Assembly (NCBI GenBank): GCA_947568835.1
Contig: OX387604.1
Location: 1,572,001 to 1,636,000 of the forward strand
Direction: 5' to 3'
DNA from: Protonemura montana
Lineage: Eukaryota > Arthropoda > Insecta > Plecoptera > Nemouridae
Length of the DNA: 64,000 bases
This document shows, one piece after another, positions 59,868 to 64,000 of the stretch. Position numbers and translations under genes: made by a program. The first letter of the stretch is position 1. Each line of letters begins with the position of its first letter. The notes below the pieces were generated by a model that searched no databases, had not been told where the DNA came from, and worked only from the letters and a program-made list of their open reading frames with translations.

Positions 59868-60168
59868 TGACAAGTCTACGTGCGGTCGTGTGATCAGTCT
59901 ACGTGCTGTCGTGTGATCAGTCTACGTGCTGTCGTGTGATCAGTCTACGTGCTGTCGTGTGATCAGTCTACGTGCTGTCGTGTGATCAGTCTACGTGCTG
60001 TCGTGTGATCAGTCTACGTGCTGTCGTGTGACAAGTCTACGTGCTGTCGTGTGATCAGTCTACGTGCTGTCGTGTGATCAGTCTACGTGCTGTCGTGTGA
60101 TCAGTCTACGTGCTGTCGTGTGATCAGTCTACGTGCTGTCGTGTGATCAGTCTACGTGCTGTCGTGTG
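59868..60168. repeat. 23-bp satellite, about 13 copies
   Basis: GTCTACGTGCTGTCGTGTGA plus TCA is repeated about 13 times with very little divergence. The first copy has GCGGTCG and two copies have ACA in place of TCA at the end. Such homogeneity suggests recent expansion. Confidence 0.95.
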
Positions 60169-60968
60169 AGATTCGGCCGATACGGTCATGATCCATATTG
60201 CATATAAAACCCCAAAATCATAGCCCAAGGATCAAGGCCTCCTCTAAGCGGCCGGTCACTGGAAAACGATGTAGCACGACGGAACTCTTTTCCGGATCCA
60301 GGATCTTGCTTTCAAAACCGGTCCCGTGAACGCCAGGAAAACCCAGCATCTCGGGGAAAGTGTGGCTGGAAGAGTGTTGACATATTTATAACTGAATTTC
60401 GAACTGAATTATTTTGGTCTAGAAGGTTTCACCGATCGCTTCAAGTGTATGAAAATGTAAAATCAGGATTCAGGATCATCAGCATTCCAAGTAAAATCTC
60501 AGGTATCACGCATTGGACGTCGATGCTTGACGCAAGAATTGAACTACGTCTGATAGACGGTGATAAACTCTGGAACACGAATGCCCCTCGCTTGACCTCT
60601 CTCTGTCTTTTCTCTCAGCATCTTTCACTGCGTAGATCTTGTTGCCTTTTTGAGTTCACTTTCCTTTCCTTTGCTGTCTTTGTGGTCGCTACTTCATAAG
60701 TTGAATTCAGCTTTAAAAACGAGGCTTCCCCATTAATTATATTTCTTTAATTATTATTTGTTTGGAGTCATGCTTTTCGTCAAATTGTGGATGATATTTT
60801 TATTATTTATTATTTATATACTTATAATTTACTATCTTGGCAGACCATTTCAAAAGTGTTTTCCTACGTTAGTGCTGTGGTCCTTTATTTAGCTTTTCGA
60901 GGTGATTTATGCGTCAACCACCTTCAACCAATACTGCATTTACATCTTATTCAATTCGGTAAATTCAT

Positions 60969-61062
60969 AATGGTTTTTAGACTCATGTCTACTTGACTTA
61001 TCAAGTTATCCTTAGCACTAGTTTTAACAAAAACTATTTGAAATGGGTTTTGAATGCTACGT
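60969..61062 (-). repeat. Dispersed repeat family copy
   Basis: ATGGTTTTTAGACTCATGTC through TTATCCTTAGCACTAG to GGGTTTTGAATGCTA; reverse orientation of the unit at 39800-39887, with a short TATCAAGT insertion. Confidence 0.75.
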
Positions 61063-61240
61063 AAACAAAAAGAAAAAGACTGTTCCTCTTACAAAAAAGA
61101 GCACCAAGACGAATGAGAAATACCAGCTCAGATCCTTGGTCTGAGTTTTAGGTGATAGACTCGTGTAGAACCCTTTTTAGAAACTGAAATGTACTGACGT
61201 TAATATGTTTATATAATTGTAATGTAATTATGTATGTGGT

Positions 61241-61981
61241 TAATGGCAAGAGATTGGTTAATGGTAAGAGCTTGGTTAATGGCAAGAGATTGGTTAATGG
61301 CAAGAGCTTGGTTAATGGCAAGTTAATGGTTAATGGCAAGAGATTGGTTAATGGCAAGAGATTGGTTAATGGCAAGAGATTGGTTAATGGCAAGAGATTG
61401 GTTAATGGCAAGAGATTGGTTAATGGCAAGAGATTGGTTAATGGCAAGAGATTGGTTAATGGCAAGAGCTTGGTTAATGGCAAGTTAATGGTTAATGGCA
61501 AGAGATTGGTTAATGGCAAGAGATTGGTTAATGGCAAGAGATTGGTTAATGGCAAGAGATTGGTTAATGGCAAGAGATTGGTTAATGGCAAGAGATTGGT
61601 TAATGGCAAGAGATTGGTTAATGGCAAGAGATTGGTTAATGGCAAGAGCTTGGTTAATGGCAAGAGCTTGGTTAATGGCAAGAGATTGGTTAATGGCAAG
61701 AGCTTGGTTAATGGCAAGTTAATGGTTAATGGCAAGAGCTTGGTTAATGGCAAGAGATTGGTTAATGGCAAGAGATTGGTTAATGGCAAGAGATTGGTTA
61801 ATGGCAAGAGCTTGGTTAATGGCAAGAGCTTGGTTAATGGCAAGAGATTGGTTAATGGCAAGAGATTGGTTAATGGCAAGAGCTTGGTTAATGGCAAGAG
61901 CTGGGTTAATGGCAAGAGCTTGGTTAATGGCAAGAGCTGGGTTAATGGCAAGAGATTGGTTAATGACAAGAGCTTGGTTAA
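61241..61981. repeat. 18-bp minisatellite, about 41 copies, open in several frames
   Basis: The unit is TTGGTTAATGGCAAGAGA, with a common C variant (GAGC) and a rarer variant in which ATGGCAAG is followed by TTAATGG. Because 18 is divisible by three, stops are absent from two plus frames and one minus frame. The translations are (VNGKRL)n, (MARDWL)n and (NLLPLT)n. Apart from the repeat there is no sign of a gene. Confidence 0.95.
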
Positions 61982-62040
61982 GTCAAAAATTAATGCCAAT
62001 TAAACAAGACAAATCGCAATATTATCTCGATTTAAATACT

Positions 62041-62248
62041 GGTTCTACATTTAAAAAAGGACCAGCTTCATGCTGGACTTCTATATTATAATTCACTTCC
62101 TCCAGAGCTGAAAGAATATGAGGGTTCAACATTTAAACAGGGTTTGAAGAGCTACCTTATGAAAAGCTGTTTTTACAGCATAAAAGAATTTCTTGAAAAT
62201 TCAAAATTACTTTCCTGTGTGACATTCTCATATTGCTTATGGAGTTAA
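62041..62248 (+). pseudogene. 3' end of a non-LTR retrotransposon reverse transcriptase, relic
   Basis: One frame reads KKDQLHAGLLYYNSLPPELK, EYEGSTFKQGLKSYLMKSCF and YSIKEFLENSK before a stop at 62246-62248. The YNSLP-x-ELK, FK-x-LK-x-YL and YS-x-EFL pattern is the usual C terminus of LINE-type ORF2 proteins. A short (TATTA)n tail at about 62249-62276 fits a LINE 3' end. Everything upstream is gone or replaced by the 18-bp minisatellite. Confidence 0.7.
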
Positions 62249-62284
62249 AATATATTATTATTATATTATTATTATAAAGGACAA

Positions 62285-62348
62285 GTAAAATTTGCCGACG
62301 TTTCGTAACATGTACTAGCTACTTCTTCAAGGGTTAAAGCAGTCCCTG
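62285..62348 (-). repeat. Dispersed repeat with hammerhead-like CGAAACGTC motif, copy 1
   Basis: The minus strand reads CCCTTGAAGAAGTAGC, then ACATGTTACGAAACGTCGGC. It is about three-quarters identical to 63101-63163 on the opposite strand. The layout (CTTGAAGAA, short stem, GAAAC) resembles a degenerate hammerhead ribozyme core of the kind carried by Penelope-like retroelements. Confidence 0.5.
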
Positions 62349-63100
62349 GTGTCAATTCAATTTTACTTTTTGTCTGTTGAATTAAACAAATGTTTATGTA
62401 TGTATTTCCTTAAATTATAAATGCAAGTCATTATCAGGACATTTTTTTATTATAAACATAATTTCCCTCTCAAAAATGTGTTCCCATCTCAGTCTTAACT
62501 CAACATAAGGTCCTCATTGTCGTGACCCTCGTGTAAAGCTGTAGACTTCTTCTAGAAATATATAAATTAAAAACCGATCTGTCTATCGTTAGCTGTGCCG
62601 ATCAATTATCATACTTCTTAATCGGCCAAGTACTTAAAGACTTTAAGACACGTAACAGCAAAAGCAACCTTCTAGCATTTGCTATAAGAAAAAATACTGT
62701 CTTAGCTGTGGTCTTAGTAGTCGAAAGAAATATATGGGCGTCACAAAAAACTGCCAGATTGGGCGTAATGATCGAGTTCAGCCCTGATCTTTTCAACTTC
62801 ATTCTTCCCCAAGCAAAATAAATTAATATATAAATAAATTTGGTCCACAATTTGAAGAGATTGTTTCTTTGTTTTAAACTGGCTGCCTGACAATCTTTTT
62901 ACTTTCTCTCAACGATGTAAGAAAAAACACATACACATAATTGGTTAGTTAGTAAAAAACGCCAATCTGTTCGGGATTTTATTTCAGAAAATATAAAATA
63001 GTTTAGTTTGTGAGTTATTGACCCTGATTAGTTTATTTAGATGCATTTAGGATGTCTGAACTAGATTATTTTGTGTGGTTCTTTTGATATTGGAAAATTG

Positions 63101-63163
63101 TCAGGACTGCTCTTACCCTTGAAAAAGTAACAGGTTCAAGTTACAAAACGTTGGGAAATTTAG
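63101..63163 (+). repeat. Dispersed repeat with hammerhead-like motif, copy 2
   Basis: CCCTTGAAAAAGTAAC, loop AGGTTCAA, GTTACAAAACGTTGGG. The GTAAC/GTTAC arms pair perfectly where a stem II would be, but the core G of GAAA is changed to A. Inverted relative to copy 1, about 0.8 kb away. Confidence 0.5.
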
Positions 63164-63169
63164 TTGTTC

Positions 63170-63201
63170 TTCACTTAGCATTCGAAACCCAGCTTAAAAA
63201 A
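63170..63201 (+). repeat. Fragment of the CCAGTTCAAATAG dispersed repeat
   Basis: CACTTAGCATTCGAAACCCAG matches the left end of the unit at 39800-39887; the rest is missing. It directly follows the hammerhead-like repeat. Confidence 0.6.
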
Positions 63202-63294
63202 CAGGTATGTTTTGTTACAACTGGTCGAAGTATTTTCGAAATTTTGTTCAAACGGGAAAAACAATACCTTCAGAGTAGGGCTGCCATAATTAGA

Positions 63295-63395
63295 TGTTAA
63301 AGTTGAGTGCATGTTAAAGTTGAGTGCATGTTAAAGTTAAAGTTGAGTGCGTGTTAAAGTTAAAGTTGAGTTTAAGTTCATGTTAAAGTTAAAGA
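63295..63395. repeat. GTTAAAGTTGAGTGCAT tandem array
   Basis: An irregular array of a 17-bp unit GTTAAAGTTGAGTGCAT interspersed with extra GTTAAA hexamers, five to six units in all. Confidence 0.85.
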
Positions 63396-64000
63396 GCAAG
63401 AGATGAATTGTATCGAAATAATGGCCAAACAATTAATTACAAGCGTTGATGTCGATGGCCGGTACTCTCCATCTTTGTAGCTTTCTGTGAATTCCTGTAA
63501 CCATCCCCAAATAATCTTTACCCCTTCTCCCTGCAGACAAGCTTTTATTGGTTGGAGATCAACAAGAATTGTGATCAGAATTACTACGTCGCTAGGCATT
63601 AAAGATTCGTTGATAGTGAAGAACCCTCGATAGTACGTTTTTAATAAATTAGTTGGGAAATCGTTTAATCAAGAATTCGTCAAGTCTTCGATAGTGAGAT
63701 CAGGAACATTTTTGCAGAGGGATATTTTTATTGGATTGGTTAATAAAAACACTAATTTAAGGATTGACCTGTGGTTGGTTTCTTTCAGTCAACTGGCTTT
63801 ATATATTTATATTATATAACAATATTTCAACTTATCCTAATCTGCCATTCAGATGCTAATTGAAGAGGAAAGAATATTTCAAACGGACTTTGTGTATCAC
63901 CCCTAGCGCAGAAATCCCTTCTTAACGTCATTACGTCTTACAATAGTCATTCATGGAAATTTATATTAAAAATCTATTTCTGGACCTGAATCTAACCATT

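Larger units (their letters stand above)
55992..64000. other. Gene-poor, repeat-rich right flank
   Basis: No gene can be supported. The missing Gpb5 start exon should lie here (minus strand, left part). The region is a patchwork of a 5S-SINE, several minisatellites, dispersed short repeats and a retrotransposon relic, with unremarkable AT-rich DNA at 59.05-59.85 and 62.4-63.1 kb. Confidence 0.5.

Noticed and set aside
59868-60168. CRISPR-like array
   Set aside because: The 23-bp units are directly contiguous with no variable spacers, and the genome is eukaryotic. It is a simple satellite.
61148-61999. Long minus-strand frame of 283 codons (NLLPLT repeats)
   Set aside because: It is the antisense reading of an 18-bp minisatellite. 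The length comes from the unit being a multiple of three and not from coding constraint.

Overview
This is animal nuclear DNA with intron-rich genes. All inferred splice sites have GT donors and AG acceptors, introns run from a few hundred bases to about 4 kb, and the intergenic DNA is AT-rich and full of tandem repeats and retroelement relics. The two cystine-knot hormone genes look arthropod-like: the beta subunit exon junction reads SNE|ISDW followed by FPYKR, as in insect and crustacean GPB5. The Sfmbt protein has the fly-type order of FCS zinc finger, four MBT repeats and a SAM domain. I therefore infer an arthropod, more likely a crustacean, chelicerate or myriapod than a compact-genome fly. 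The species cannot be named from the sequence alone.

Layout from left to right: 1-7 kb has no gene I can support. A two-exon SERHL/kraken-like alpha/beta hydrolase lies on the minus strand (8668-7184). After a gene-poor stretch there is a complete five-exon TFAP4 (AP-4/cropped) bHLH-leucine-zipper gene on the minus strand (24870-15352). Its first intron and upstream DNA carry clusters of CAGCTG, the AP-4 recognition sequence. A complete 14-exon Sfmbt gene follows, also minus (41877-28721). Upstream of it lie a perfect 23-bp hairpin, a 5S-rRNA-derived SINE with a triplicated head, and a minisatellite of about 2 kb with an 11-bp unit (43.45-45.5 kb). The thyrostimulin subunit genes come next as a convergent pair: Gpa2 on plus (48221-49955, three coding exons) and Gpb5 on minus (55991-52936, two coding exons seen, start exon not located). 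The last 8 kb has no confident gene. It holds a 23-bp satellite, an 18-bp minisatellite open in several frames, a non-LTR reverse-transcriptase relic and dispersed short repeats.

The only functional partnership here is Gpa2 with Gpb5, whose products form the heterodimeric hormone thyrostimulin, a ligand of LGR1-type receptors. Sfmbt (Polycomb, PhoRC) and TFAP4 are both nuclear regulators but share no obvious circuit. Five spliced genes were rebuilt by eye from reading frame, splice signals, phase matching and recognised protein motifs. In the four with both ends found, exon lengths sum to an intact frame: SERHL-like 309 aa, TFAP4 458 aa, Sfmbt 849 aa, GPA2 123 aa. No prokaryotic or viral gene was found. 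The most distinctive signals are the 12-bp-phased CAGCTG arrays in TFAP4 intron 1, an E2F-like site abutting an E-box in the TFAP4 promoter, the G-quadruplex-prone minisatellite, and the 5S-derived SINE family.
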